A stretch of DNA of 64,000 bases, from NCBI GenBank assembly GCA_947561585.1, contig CANNZV010002619.1:26618-90617 (forward strand), in the 5' to 3' direction. A program made the position numbers and the translations under genes. Below, in pieces: positions 9,731-21,122 of the stretch (positions within the stretch are counted from its first letter, which is position 1; the number at the start of each line of letters is the position of its first letter). Under the pieces are notes generated by a model. It saw only the letters and a list, made by a program, of their open reading frames with translations. It searched no databases and was not told the DNA's origin. This DNA is from Caprella mutica. Its lineage: Eukaryota > Arthropoda > Malacostraca > Amphipoda > Caprellidae.

Positions 9731-11027
9731 CAGGGTGGGGCGTAAGTTTGGAAGCAAATGAAAGTGCATATTATAATCCAACGAAAAATATATTTAATAA
9801 TTTACAGTTATGTATTATTACATAAGGGTTTTAAGAATTCAAAAATCATAAATTTATTCAAAATGTCCCCCCTTGTTTTTAATAACAGCCTCAAATCTCC
9901 TCCGTACTCCTCCTTCTGCGGCACGCAACTGTTCTTGTGAAATTTCCTTCCAAGATCTCTGGAGCGAACGCTTTAAATCATCCACACTGCGATGGAATTT
10001 ACCACAGGCCTTTGATTCAAGAAGGGACCATACCGAAAAGTCCATAGGATTTACATCTGGGGAGCAGGGAGGCAACATTTCTTTGGACCAAAACCGTGGA
10101 AGATGGTCATGGCACCAGTTTTGAGTGACATTTGCAGTATGTGAAGTCGCGCCGTCTTGCTGAAATGTCCATTGAGTGTCATTACCGAAGTGATCCTTAG
10201 CTGACTCCAACATTGGCGTCAAAATATTCTCAATATAACATTTAGCATTGATTTTGGCGCCTTGTTCCACAAAAATTAAAGGAGATCTCCAAGTTTCTGA
10301 AACGGCGGCCCAGACCATTACTGAAGCAGGTTTCATGGTTCTGTGGACAGTTTTTTGGTTGTATGGGATGTCTTTTGCACTTTTACCAATTATTCTGTCA
10401 TTCCTCCGGTTGTGAGCCATTTCCACTGTGAAATTTTTTTCGTCAGACCAAACAATTTCACCAGCCGTGCCAGACTTCAATTCTCTCAGAAGTGCTTTGC
10501 TTCTCTCCAATCTCTTTTTCTTTACAGCTTCTGACAGAGTCTGTCTCTTTTGGAGGGTGAAAGAGGACATCTTTAGGTCTTCTTTGACAACTCTTCTCAT
10601 TGTTCTGGGACTCACATTAACTGTTTTGGCTAACAATCGTATTGACCTTCTCGGGTTCCTCCTGATCTTCTCTCGGGCACATTTTATCAGTTGTTTGGTG
10701 CGTTGTGAGCGTGGTCTACCACTTCTTGGACGATCAGTCAAGTCTCCTCTCTCATTAAAACGCTTCACACACTTCCAAACAATCGATCTCGCTATTGAGA
10801 GAGTCTTTGAAATGACGGAATCTGACTTCCCGGCACGGTGTAGAGCAATAATGGCTTCTCTTTTGTCTGACATTTTTGAATTGACTAAATTTTTGTAAAA
10901 AATAACACTGCCACGTCATAATGTAGTGTCTCTTCTATAGTTCAAACCCTATCACCTACTTAGGAACTTATTTTTAAGAATTATATCAATGTTTGAAAAA
11001 TTGCTTCCAAACTTACGCCCCACCCTG
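9731..11027 (-). mobile_element. Complete mariner-type transposon, DD37D class
   Basis: Inverted termini of at least 27 bp start CAGGGTGGGGCGTAAGTTTG and are perfect by eye (9731-9757 and 11001-11027). Each is flanked by TA (9729-9730 and 11028-11029), the Tc1/mariner target duplication. The single intact transposase gene lies on the minus strand. At 1,297 bp this is the normal size for a full-length mariner. Perfect termini and an unbroken frame suggest a young and possibly still competent copy. Confidence 0.97.
9854..10873 (-). CDS. Mariner (DD37D, maT-like) transposase, intact, 339 aa
   Basis: It catalyses excision and integration of its own element at TA sites in the nucleus. Starting from the ATG at 10,873, residues 1-110 hold two helix-turn-helix units with the linker SGRPRS (51-56). 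This is the paired-like DNA-binding region of Tc1/mariner enzymes. The catalytic triad is D144 in VWSDEKNF, D240 in FQQDGATSHT and D278 in SPDVNPMDFSVW. There are 37 residues between the last two, which defines the DD37D (maT) group rather than classic DD34D mariner or DD34E Tc1. Length matches the usual 330-350 aa. No frameshift or stop is seen. The stop codon lies at 9854-9856, about 100 bp inside the terminal repeat, as expected. Confidence 0.96.
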   Translation of the reverse strand: MSDKREAIIALHRAGKSDSVISKTLSIARSIVWKCVKRFNERGDLTDRPRSGRPRSQRTKQLIKCAREKIRRNPRRSIRLLAKTVNVSPRTMRRVVKEDLKMSSFTLQKRQTLSEAVKKKRLERSKALLRELKSGTAGEIVWSDEKNFTVEMAHNRRNDRIIGKSAKDIPYNQKTVHRTMKPASVMVWAAVSETWRSPLIFVEQGAKINAKCYIENILTPMLESAKDHFGNDTQWTFQQDGATSHTANVTQNWCHDHLPRFWSKEMLPPCSPDVNPMDFSVWSLLESKACGKFHRSVDDLKRSLQRSWKEISQEQLRAAEGGVRRRFEAVIKNKGGHFE

Positions 11028-11399
11028 TACATATGTTTTAAATTACTCCAATTGACTTTCAAAGTTACCATGTGGTTTTAAACAAATATACTTATTATAA
11101 AACCTTGTAATTTTCTCATGTACTATGTGTTTTGTTTAAATAAACTATTTATCATTATAAAATTGTAGTAAAACAATGTAGTGTTGATTAATTTAAAAGC
11201 AATTTTAAGATTAAAAATAAGGTAAAATGTAAATCAAAGACACTCATAGTTCTCGGATTGTGAACATTGACTATATATGTTGATTGTAACGTTTAGTTAT
11301 ATAGTCACCTAATTAAATATGATACTAATTTAAACATGATGATCTTACTCGTTTATACACAATGACACATGTCCTAATTTACATTGAACAATAACATCC

Positions 11400-11790
11400 T
11401 AATTAACAAAATTCTTATCCTTGATTACATATTTCCCATCCTCAATATATTTTTATTAATATTGACATTGTTCTGTTCGTGCGGAGGATAATCCTAATTT
11501 GTTGCACTGTTGAATTCTCCGTGTTTGTAATTCCGAATATAATATGGAGGATAGAACATTTTTATTCCCCATACCTGTTCAGCAAGTGTAGGACATTACT
11601 GTGAACATTATTTGAACATGTGTATTATTTGCGTCGCCCATGACTTTATTTATTTAACGATACTCTAGTTAAAAAGGAGATAACGACAGAACGCCATAGT
11701 TAGTGATGTCCGTGGAGTTACGGACGTGACGTGGAGCTGGATATTTAATTGTTTCAACTGGTTTACCAACAATGGGATAATAAACTATTA
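11400..11790 (+). repeat. Dispersed repeat R2, plus copy
   Basis: About 390 bp is recognisably similar to the reverse complement of 52,275-52,660. Landmarks shared in order are ATTGTTCTGTTCGTGCGGAGG, AATTCTCCGTGTTTGTAATTCC, ATATGGAGGATAGAACAT, a GGAGATAACGACA-like block, and CAACTGGTTTACCAACAATG. Divergence is moderate (perhaps 15-20% by eye). No terminal inverted repeats or frame conserved between the copies is seen. Class unknown; possibly part of a larger decayed element. Confidence 0.75.
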
Positions 11791-11794
11791 TTAG

Positions 11795-12945
11795 AATATA
11801 GCAAAGTGTGTGCAAGGTTTATCGTTACTTTAATTATTCAATTTGAAGTGAAAACTTTTATTTTTTTTTAAATTAAAAATTGATACCAAAGAGCGAAAAT
11901 GTTTCTATTTCAAGTACCTATCTACTAATAATTCATATCCTTATGCGAATAACGTTTACCATAATTGATATAATCTGACTAAGAAATGTCCTCTTATTCT
12001 ATTATCATTTAGCACCCACTATCCGATTACTGTGAGAGTAATTGAATGTCAGAGTAATGAAACTTTATTCTATGAATTAGGATTACTGTGAAATAAGCTC
12101 TGTTCATCGTGAATTCAAATTATTTCTTAATTAATTTAACTCTAGTTGATAATTTAATCGAAAAACTCTCACCGAAACTAATTGCTCCCCTCATGTTTTA
12201 AATACAACAAATTAAAACACAGTTCACGTTGATCCAAATTAGCAAATATGTCAATTATCAACTTGTTCAAGTTAAAACAGATGAAATGTTCAAACCATCT
12301 GACAATGATGTGAATTGAATTTCAGTTCTAGTTAAATGGAAATGAAAAATATGGAAACCATTCTAAATTACCTAAAATGATGAAGAATCTCAATTATCAT
12401 TTATTAAATATCTAAGTATAAATTAACCCTATTTTTCGCGCTACTTTCAGGTACGGTAGATTCACGGTTGGGCAAATGGATGCCCACTTCTATTGATTCT
12501 CTTATATTTTGATAAATATTCGATAAATTCGTTTACAAATCGCTAGAGGCATAGCCTAGTACATTAAGATAATGTGTAAGAAAATTATAGCAGATACATC
12601 AAGTCAATTAATAGTACTATTGTCACATTCCAATAAGTCATTCACGCACACTCAGCCAGTTCGCTGCCGGCACCTCACCCAGTTTGCGAGCTAAGAAACA
12701 CACACTACAGACTGTAGAGGAATGTATAAGTTGAATCAGATTATTTACCGTACAGTGATCTGCAGAAAGGATTACTGACAATCTAATAGGAAAGAGAATA
12801 AAAGGGCAATATCCTCATTTGATATAATATGGGTCAAATAGGATTGCGCTAATCTTCGAGCAAACATTAGACATTCAATATGAGGCTCATTCTACCCGCG
12901 TGGCGAGACATGTAACACAGAACCATACAGCACAAAGAGCCGATA
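11795..12945. other. Non-coding stretch
   Basis: AT-rich, with a somewhat more balanced patch around 12,640-12,960. No gene, RNA or repeat could be supported. Confidence 0.35.
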
Positions 12946-12949
12946 GGCA

Positions 12950-13035
12950 CTACCACTGAGTATATATAGGAATGGAGGCATCATGTCTTGCAAGGAAAAG
13001 TGATGCCAAAAAGTGGCGCCATGGGCGTGTCCTCC
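12950..13035 (-). repeat. Inverted partner of 15,345-15,430
   Basis: About 85 bp, reverse-complemented, reads GACACGCCCATGGCGCCACT then TTTTGGCATCACTTTT..., a TATATA block, and ACTCAGTGG. The same order occurs at 15,345-15,430 in plus orientation. The block is GC-richer than its surroundings and includes a TATATATA-like sequence. It may be the end or promoter region of a repeat family. Confidence 0.7.
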
Positions 13036-13039
13036 CCCA

Positions 13040-14715
13040 ATGCACCCCTGCCACTTGGTTCAATGGGGTCGTATGCCCCTCCTCCAATGCTCAGTGCTAA
13101 TCGAATAACAGTCGAGGGAAGTTAAGCTGTTCTGTACTGTTTGTAGCTATCACAATTTTGATAACAAATTATTTACCAATTGTGAAATCTCACTCAATTG
13201 GTGAGATTTATGAAAACATTATTTTTTATAGTTGGGTTCTCATTCAATTTTATTATATTTATATTAAAAGTTAAATTAAAAAGATTAAACAATCATAATT
13301 GTTTTAATCACAACTCATTTTTAACACTACTTTCTGGTTTAGAGGATAATGCTAATGTAGGCTTGCATGCTCCATTTACTATCTCTTCTCATTTTCCTCT
13401 TACAGTTTTTGCTAGGTAGGAATTTAGGTTTCATTAACTTAACATCAACTCTTCATTTTCCTCTTCCATCTGTCAGTTCCAACTTTCGCAACCACATTCT
13501 TTTTAATTAAGTAACTGATTTTCTTCATACCTGAGCTTGGCCAACGAATCGTGGTAAATAAATTTGTTCACGGAGCCACTTTCCTTTCTGACTGACTCTA
13601 CGAGTCCCTTGTATCTAACTTCCTTTTGATGTTAGCGATATAGTTTTTGGTTCTGAAACAGACTTCAATTCTTTGAGTCATAAGATTTGAGAACAAAAAA
13701 GTACCAAGTTGCATAGGTGGTTTTTATCATTATATATTATTAAACTCAATAGTACTGCATGTAAATGAAAATAATATGATGCATTATAAGGTGGGAAATA
13801 TTTAATCACACCATGCAACTTATGTTCATGAATGATATTTTTATGGTGGTTTACGTAATATCCCACCATGTATATCATAATAATGTAACAAAAAGGGTAA
13901 GTTAAACCCTTTTCATATATCGCTTGTTTGCAGCAACAACGTCATAAGTACAAAAACATGTATTTTAGAGTTATCCATATAGATATATCAATCATAAAAT
14001 GCTGATTATTTTGGTAAAAAATCATCATTGAAACTTTAAAATATACCACTAGAGAGGCTAAATGTCCTAACGATATACCATTAAATATACGTACATTACA
14101 AGTACTAATACGCCTCTCCTGAAAAACAGCTTTTTTGAAGTTATGACACTGTTCTCGCAAACAAGCGATATATTGATTGCATCTGTACATAAAATACTTT
14201 TATTTTTCATTTACTTCCGTTGTATGGTAATTAATACATATATTTTCTCCATGCTTATCAGATGTCAACAAGAGTTATAAGTATATTTAAATCTTACATT
14301 CAATCTAATAGTCGTGACGTCACACTAAGTTTCTGGATATACGTGTATAGGGCATTGCTTCTTTTTTCTTAGAATGTAATTTAATCTCAAACTTTCGTGC
14401 AATAAATTAGTCGAAAATAGTCAGTAGCATTGTCTTTCTTTTTGAGAAGTATATGCTTTGACCAATAGATAAATTCTTATAATTTTTATGGTTTAATAAT
14501 ACTTTTTGTTGTGAATTTAGTATGATTTGAGCATACATTCTCTCTGTTCATCTCGTTATTACTGTAATAAAATTATAGTTTTTGTTAGATGTCAAAGCAA
14601 AGTTAATAATCAAATCGTACACTTTTTTATCATAGAAATTATCTGTATTCGTAAGTAACTGATGAATCTTTTAAAAATAGGGTTTCGAGAAGTGCACGAG
14701 GTAGAGCGAGTCTAA
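13040..14715. other. Non-coding stretch
   Basis: It contains a diverged repeat (13,425-13,600) related to 8,700-8,880, and a TGACGTCA-type palindrome near 14,318. The small frames here are AT-rich and show no recognisable domain. Confidence 0.35.
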
Positions 14716-14718
14716 TTA

Positions 14719-15134
14719 AGGGGCCTTTACACGGTAAGTGCTCAGTGCCACTTTGTGGTGACACTGCTCTATGCCACGCCCACTTTGCTACTTGCCCCAC
14801 CCTTTTTGGCAAAACTTGGTGGTGACCAAGCTATCGCTCTGAGAGCGAACGCTCACCACAAAGTGTCACTGTCTGTCAGTAGCGATTGCCAGACAATCAA
14901 CAACCCCTTTCATTGGCCTAGTTGAAGAGCACCCATGCCTATGGAAAATAAAATCTGAAGATTATAAAGATAAAACACTAACAGCGTTAGCGTTTTATAG
15001 CATATTAGATGCTAACCACGATACTAAAGTGTCAGTGCCCACCAAAACACATTCTGCTCGTGTAAAGGCGCTGAGCTACTTGGTGGGCAGTGTGGTGAAT
15101 AGTGGCACTGACCAGTGCTCGTGTAAAGGCCCCT
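14719..15134 (+). mobile_element. 416-bp MITE, copy 2
   Basis: Same family as 5,004-5,433, with matching termini AGGGGCCTTTACACG / CGTGTAAAGGCCCCT and about 97% identity by eye. It lacks the 14-bp internal duplication of copy 1. The flank is TTA on the left (14,716-14,718) and TAA on the right (15,135-15,137). Alternatively it is a perfect TTAA if the element is taken to start at GGGG. The ambiguity leaves superfamily assignment to the cleaner evidence at copy 1. Confidence 0.9.
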
Positions 15135-15344
15135 TAACACGCACATCTTCTCCTTTCCGTGCATTCTGTTAAACTGATGTGAGTGGGAGGGGTGCCATTG
15201 GTTTAGACCACAGTATAAAAAATATACATAGTGATGACAATAGCGTGATAAGTAGTGACAATTTTCCTTTTATAGTGTTGCTGTGATGACGTCACGTACA
15301 CTAAATGTCTCGATTGTCACTACATATTCTATATACTGGGGTTA

Positions 15345-15429
15345 AGACACGCCCATGGCGCCACTTTTTGGCATCACTTTTGCCTTCGCTAAGCTACCTC
15401 CATCTTTATATACACTCAGTGGGCACTAC
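15345..15429 (+). repeat. Inverted partner of 12,950-13,035
   Basis: Plus-strand copy of the 85-bp block beginning GACACGCCCATGGCGCCACT. Its last eight bases (GGCACTAC, 15,422-15,429) became the target duplication of the adjacent hAT MITE, so the MITE landed at the edge of this block. Confidence 0.7.
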
Positions 15430-15666
15430 CAGGGTTGCCGAAGGTATTTTCCGAATAGTACCAGATTACACACTTAAAAAGTACGCAAAATCTTAAATAT
15501 CCATGAAACCCAACGTTTTTTTTACTTTATGTTAGTAAAAATTGAAAATATTCTTGAAAAATGAGGTAATTAGGGAGAGGAAAAAGTACTAATCTGGTAC
15601 TTTTTAAAAATACAAGAGAGCAAAAGTACCAAATCTGGTACAATAGTACCAGGTTCGGTAAGCCTG
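15430..15666. mobile_element. hAT-type MITE, 237 bp
   Basis: The left end CAGGGTTGCCGAAGG and the reverse-complemented right end CAGGCTTACCGAACC are related inverted termini. Internal inverted motifs AGTACCAGATTA and TAATCTGGTACT occur near 15,460 and 15,590. It is flanked by 8-bp direct repeats GGCACTAC (15,422-15,429) and GGCACTTC (15,667-15,674), with one mismatch. CAGGG-like ends and an 8-bp duplication fit the hAT superfamily. Non-coding. Confidence 0.8.
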
Positions 15667-15679
15667 GGCACTTCACAGT

Positions 15680-16800
15680 ACACACAGTTCACAGATGCAA
15701 GCAAGCCACTGCAACCGACATGGTTGGGTGAATAGCGGACTGTGCCAAGCAAGAAAAACGGCGTGAATTAGGAAGTGCAAAATTATTATATATCCAGTAG
15801 AGAGAAGACACTTTCAGGTCAAAAGTCATCGAAATGAAATTTTCTCGAACACTCTTGGAAGAAGATGGAATTTAAAGTGGGCAGCTCTCTTTCTAACTAT
15901 ATACGTAAGGGTTATATAAATTTGAAATATATTATTGAAATCTGTGAAAATTAAAATCTTTCGACATCTTTCAACACTGACGGCTCTGTAGGGAGCAATG
16001 ATAATATTTCGACATCTGCTAACCAAAGACTTCATCCTAAGGTACCGTGGCTATAACATTGTGTCTATTTGTTATTTTTGACATTGAATTTTGTAGTTCT
16101 GCTTTCAACGAGTTCATCAGTTCAACTAGAAAAGATTTAGATTATATAATGATGTAATGACTTCTTTCCTCTACACCCTTGACATCAAACTTGATGACGA
16201 CTCGATAGTTGTTGTCTTTGCTTAACCTGTGCTCTTTATAATTTTCGAATGGAAACTCCCACTAAGTCTCATTTCGCATATGGTTACTCGTCATGTTAAT
16301 TCTCTCAGGCTTACAGAAAAATTTTACCGAAATTAAATTATTAATTTCAATTCAATTCGAATGAATGAAATCCTAAATGAATGAAATCCTCTATTTTTAC
16401 TTCATTTATTACTGATCCTCAAAGACCATTCAACAAATAAGAAAATTATTCACTATTTGTAATAAATCGTTCCAATTTCCATCTGAAAGTTTATCAACTA
16501 CCACTATTAAAGTTCTACCTCATTTACATTGGGAATATGAGATTGATATCCAAAAGTTTAGAGTTTTAGTTTATCAAAAAATTAGCCAAATTTCTTTCAG
16601 TAAAATATTTGCGCGGAGAAGACAAGAAAATTGATTTATGAGCAGTATTTCACCGGATGCTAATTGTGTACCTCAACTCATAAAACTAATCATTGTAATA
16701 CAATACTAAATGTATTAAGAGAAAGAAGAAGCGGAACTTGTTATGTAATTACAGAAAATAAAGTTGTGTAATGTGAGCCAAGTTAACCATAAATAGTTAG
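15680..16800. other. Non-coding stretch
   Basis: AT-rich. No gene or repeat could be supported. Confidence 0.35.
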
Positions 16801-16804
16801 TAGT

Positions 16805-17040
16805 AACCTAGGGACTGGTCCAAGCGGACCAGTCCTCACTACAACTGTTATAAAATCTCAACAAATAGACTTTTCGATATTTTGTTCATTTAAAAACCTC
16901 CATTTGATATTTACACTTCCATCGGTGAATGCCAAAGATTGTTTATCTATTTAAAATAAAAAACAACAAGCACATAAAAGAAACTAATATTTTTTATGCT
17001 TACTAACTATCTGTGCGAAAGCCATTTACACCACCCATCA
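16805..17040 (+). repeat. Dispersed repeat R3, copy 1, starting with a perfect hairpin
   Basis: The 10-bp inverted repeat GGACTGGTCC / GGACCAGTCC with a 4-base AAGC loop sits at about 16,812-16,835. The following ~200 bp (TCACT..., a CATTTGAT or CATCAATTGG block, AAGAAACTAATATTTTT) is alignable with 22,442-22,600. There the hairpin is AGCTGGTTC / GAGCCAGCT with loop GTGC. The stem is kept while its bases differ, as expected if the fold matters to the element. Confidence 0.6.
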
Positions 17041-17044
17041 ATAA

Positions 17045-19042
17045 AATCCTTATAACATTCACAAAAAAATAATTAAGCCTAATGGAAATTTAACTGTGGA
17101 TGCAAAAGTGTTCAACAATAAAAGAGATACCAGAAAAAAAACTTGTACCTTTAATAGTTTTTTAAATAAACTAATTAAAAAAATAAGACGTACATCTGAA
17201 AAAATGTATGCATTACCTGTATGAACAAGTTTTTCCTATATATCCTTCTCAAGATATCCTTTATCTGAGAGCAAATTACAACAACGGCGAACAGTTCCAT
17301 TTATAACAACGTTTCGTGAAGAATAATCGCCGTCACTCATTTTATGGGACAGAATAAACCGCGACTTTGATGGAATATTAAGTTTTGGAGGAAAGTATCG
17401 AGTCCACTTGAAAATGAAGAAATTCCTAACTGGAATGCCAATAAATTAGTCTCTCATCAATATTAATTCTAGGAGGCATAAGGAGAAGATCTAATTTTTC
17501 CATACATTCCATTAGTGGTTAAACCTATAAGAAAACATTATGATTTTTCAGATAAATCGGAACCTGGCAATGGAAACATAGACATTTAATGTTATATTTA
17601 CCTATTAGAATAACGTCGTAATTCTTGGATTACATAATTAGGCTCAAATTAATCGAGAAATAGATGTTATGTGAATCAGGAATTATATATAATCAACACT
17701 TTGACGATCTACGTAAGCATCCCCATACAAAATACTGTAAATGTCCGTTATTTGAGTGATTACCGTATTTGTTTGAATTGCTAATCTAGTTGATTAGAGA
17801 ATCAAATTAAGTGTGAAAATTACGTAAATCTGTGGAAAATGTCTATTTGAATGATTGTGTAAATCAATTATACAGATCAAGCATAAAAAACTTACATGAA
17901 AGTCTTCTCTATTTCTAACAGTTACTTCTAATTAGGTTTCTAATTAGAATCTCTTTATTTGAAAACTAAGTTGTTAGTACGTATTTATACAGTGAAATTG
18001 AATGTTGTTTTATTTGATTAACAAGTACGTGTATTAAATTAGTCTAGGAATTTTTCGCTTTGATTGCTTGGCACTATGCTGGAAGTAAATGCTAATGCAA
18101 ATTAGATTAACTAATTAAAGATATTCTGTAGAGAAAATTGTAAATTCATTTAACATATAGGTAAAGTGAAATGCCAAACGGTTTTATTATTTTGCTCGAA
18201 CAAATGAAAAAATTCAGCTGCCTACAGAGAATTGGAGGATCCTGACCAACGATTTTTTCCTTTTTCGACGACAGAAGATTGACACATGGTAATAGATGAA
18301 TAGCTTAACAATAGCTGTAGCTTGGCAATAGCTGTATGGCTTGACACAGAAGATTGTAACCTGAAACTTCAGTTAATTGTATTAATCGTTTTTATGAATC
18401 AGTTTAATTTTCTGGTTGGATTAGCTATTATTATTGGAATTAAATTTCGGTAAATATAAATTATTAGATTTAAAATTAATGACGTGAAACATGCAAATCT
18501 TTAACCACTGGTGCAAAAATATCGAGTAAGAAACCAAATTCGTTGCTAATAATTGATTCTCCAATCAATTTTTGATGATCCATTATCCTAACTATTCTTC
18601 GATGATCCATTAGCCACGAAATTTCATAATGTCGTGTGTGTTTTGAATTAAAATCTATTTCAGATTCTCAACATTTCACGTCTCATTTGAACAGTCACGA
18701 ATTTTGTAGTTTTGTTTCTGTATTTGTTTTGTTATGTAAAGAATAGCATAACATCAGGTCTAAGAATGAAACTGATATTGTTTATTCAATAAAGATGTAT
18801 TATATTTCATGTAAATGTAACTCTGAATGCTCGGATTTTGAGAATGTTTCCAATAACATTTTCCTCTTCTCGATATAAGCAGCTTAGATGATATTTGTAG
18901 AATTGAAAATGAAGTTTGAATATAATCAAAACCAGGTATGATAAGGTATTTATTTCTATTTTCTGGATATTTAGAGAAACTTTAAAAATCCACTTTTCCC
19001 CGAGTGGAGAATCTATCAACCATCTCACTTCCAAAAATGTAA
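17045..19042. other. Non-coding stretch
   Basis: AT-rich. It holds a short direct duplication around CAATAGCTGTA (18,306-18,340). No gene could be supported. Confidence 0.35.
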
Positions 19043-19044
19043 TA

Positions 19045-19650
19045 CAGGGTGGCGCAAAAGAAAGGAAACCCATTTTTAAACTAGTTTATTTCACAAACTA
19101 TTGAAAATAGAATTTTTTTCAAAACTCAGTTCTATTTGTTTACTTTTTCCGCATCTTTCTTGATAATTTGTTAAGAGTTACGACCATAATTGAACATCCT
19201 ACAGCAAATTACAAAAAATTGAATGAAAAGGGTTTGCGCGAGCACCAAATACACAAAAAAATTCATAATAGGAATAATTTCTTTCCATATGGTAATAATA
19301 TAAATTAAATCCTACAATTTTTCAATCAATTAACGCTATTGTTATAGACTGTTTCATTCATGGAAATACATCTTCGTCACCAATCACGATATCTTCTACA
19401 AAACATGCATTTTTTGCAGTAACCATTTTGCAAAATTTAGGCGGTGTGGTAAATCAAAGCCTTACATGCTTCTTCAAAGGATAATATCTCAAATAGGGTT
19501 CATCAATTTAGTGAAATGTGACTTAAATGATATCTAATCCTTATATCTGATTTATATTTTGTATTCTCAATATGCTGTTCATGAAAAAGAATATTGTTTT
19601 CATGTGTTCATTCTTTTCTTCCATTTTCTTTTCAAGCTTTCGATTTATTC
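19045..19650 (+). mobile_element. Long-TIR DNA transposon, copy B, 3' truncated
   Basis: It begins TA/CAGGGTGGCGCAAAAGAAAG then GAAACCCATTTTTAAAC and follows the left arm and interior of copy A (3,074-3,560) for about 600 bp. No right inverted arm is found downstream, so the copy is truncated near 19,650. Its left terminus is better preserved than that of copy A and defines the family end. Confidence 0.8.
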
Positions 19651-19654
19651 AAAA

Positions 19655-20975
19655 ATCATCCTCAGAATATTTGACAAACTTTTGTCATGAAATTACTCTT
19701 CCAAGGAAAAAACATTAGATATGAATCATATTTTATAATTCATATCATTGTTATATATATAATATAATGTGAAATGAAATTATCAAAACAATAATAATTG
19801 TGCATAAATAAAATAAAAAATCATAATATTTTAACCATTATTATAATACGATACAAATAGTGCAATAATACTACATAAATATATAGTTTAAAGCTAACTA
19901 TAAAGTCACTTTTAATAAGCATAAATTTATCTCAGCAATATAACATCTATTAGTGTTTGTATGAATATATGCATTCCAAAGCTGAATAAATATATTCTAA
20001 TTTGTAAATTATGACATTTCTTCTTCAATTACTTAATTGAACAACTTAAATTAATTCACAGCCAAATTAAAGAGAAAAGTTCTGTTGTTGCTAATAGGCT
20101 ACAAATAAGAACTTTACCTTTTGAAATCAGATTAAGAAACTCTCGCATGAAACGTTAATTAACGTTATTCAACCATTGTAAATGCCTTGTGAACATTAAA
20201 TTAAAATTAAACCTTTTACAAATTTGAGGTACTTGAATAATTTAATTATTTCTTTGATGTGAGAGAATTCATTATGATATTATATTCATGTGAAAGGCTT
20301 TTATTCTTCAGTGGTAATAATCAGAGTTTAATTTAGAAGTTAATATTATTAAGACTCCTAAATAGTTAATTGATGACACTTTCACTACATTAATTTATGT
20401 ACAGAGATGGAAGTTCAATAAATAGAATAATTTTTATCAATATTTTCAACTGAATAAAATAGATATTTACTTAGTTTTTGAAAACTCATACTATTATCAG
20501 TATAATTTCGTATCCATGGTACCAGCTGCTGCTACGCATATTATTTTGTTTGTGTGACAGACAAACAGAAACCATTTTCATTTTCATACTGAAACAGATA
20601 TAGAAACCTAATATACTGTTTAACCAATTTTCATAACAATAAAGTTCAATTATGAATTAATTTTTCCTTTAATAAATATATTTATTCATATAAATGTGTT
20701 TCAATGATGAGTAAACACTACATAAAATACATAAACTCTTTATAAGTCATATCATTCATGTAGGTTTTTTTAAATACAGATATTTCCAATCCATATTTTC
20801 CAAGTTATTTATTTAAAAACAAATTGGTAGACAGGAAATAATTCAGATCATATACGAAAGCCAATTCAGATTAAGTAATATTCATATGAAAATAGAAAAT
20901 TACTCTAAAAATAAATGGAAACTCCTTCTTTCTTAAACACAATATAAAGTCAACATCGTGACGTTCAATTAGAAT
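19655..20975. other. AT-rich non-coding stretch
   Basis: It contains an AT-rich imperfect palindrome near 19,715-19,770. Otherwise nothing could be supported. Confidence 0.35.
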
Positions 20976-20978
20976 AAA

Positions 20979-21122
20979 ATGGAAGCATTCCCCCCTCCAA
21001 ACAATCTAATAAAAGATAACAACATCTCTTCTCCCGTTAACCCGACACAACAAAACATTCTCAGTAATTGTTTGGATATCACTGCCAATTACTCTTTAAT
21101 TCTTGTCAAGAAGACGAGGAAG
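20979..21122 (+). CDS. Candidate first coding exon, unknown protein
   Basis: ATG at 20,979 in a reasonable context (AAAATGG) opens 48 codons starting MEAFPPPNNLIKDNNISSPV. It ends exactly at a strong donor-like AAG/GTAAGG at 21,123 (phase 0). Composition is less AT-biased than the flanks and the peptide is not low-complexity. Against it: no recognised domain, no downstream exon found, and the supposed intron starts with a minisatellite whose first unit overlaps the donor. Low confidence; the frame could be chance. Confidence 0.2.

Noticed and set aside
14716..15137. piggyBac-type MITE because of TTAA flanks
   Set aside because: Copy 1 fits a 3-bp TAA duplication that restores a reading frame exactly, and its left flank is CTAAA, not TTAA. 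The TTAA at copy 2 is explained by the terminal A/T of the element.
16805..16840. Helitron 3' end (hairpin followed by CTAG on the minus strand)
   Set aside because: The second copy of the repeat lacks the CTRR motif at that place and no TC start or A/T insertion site could be shown.
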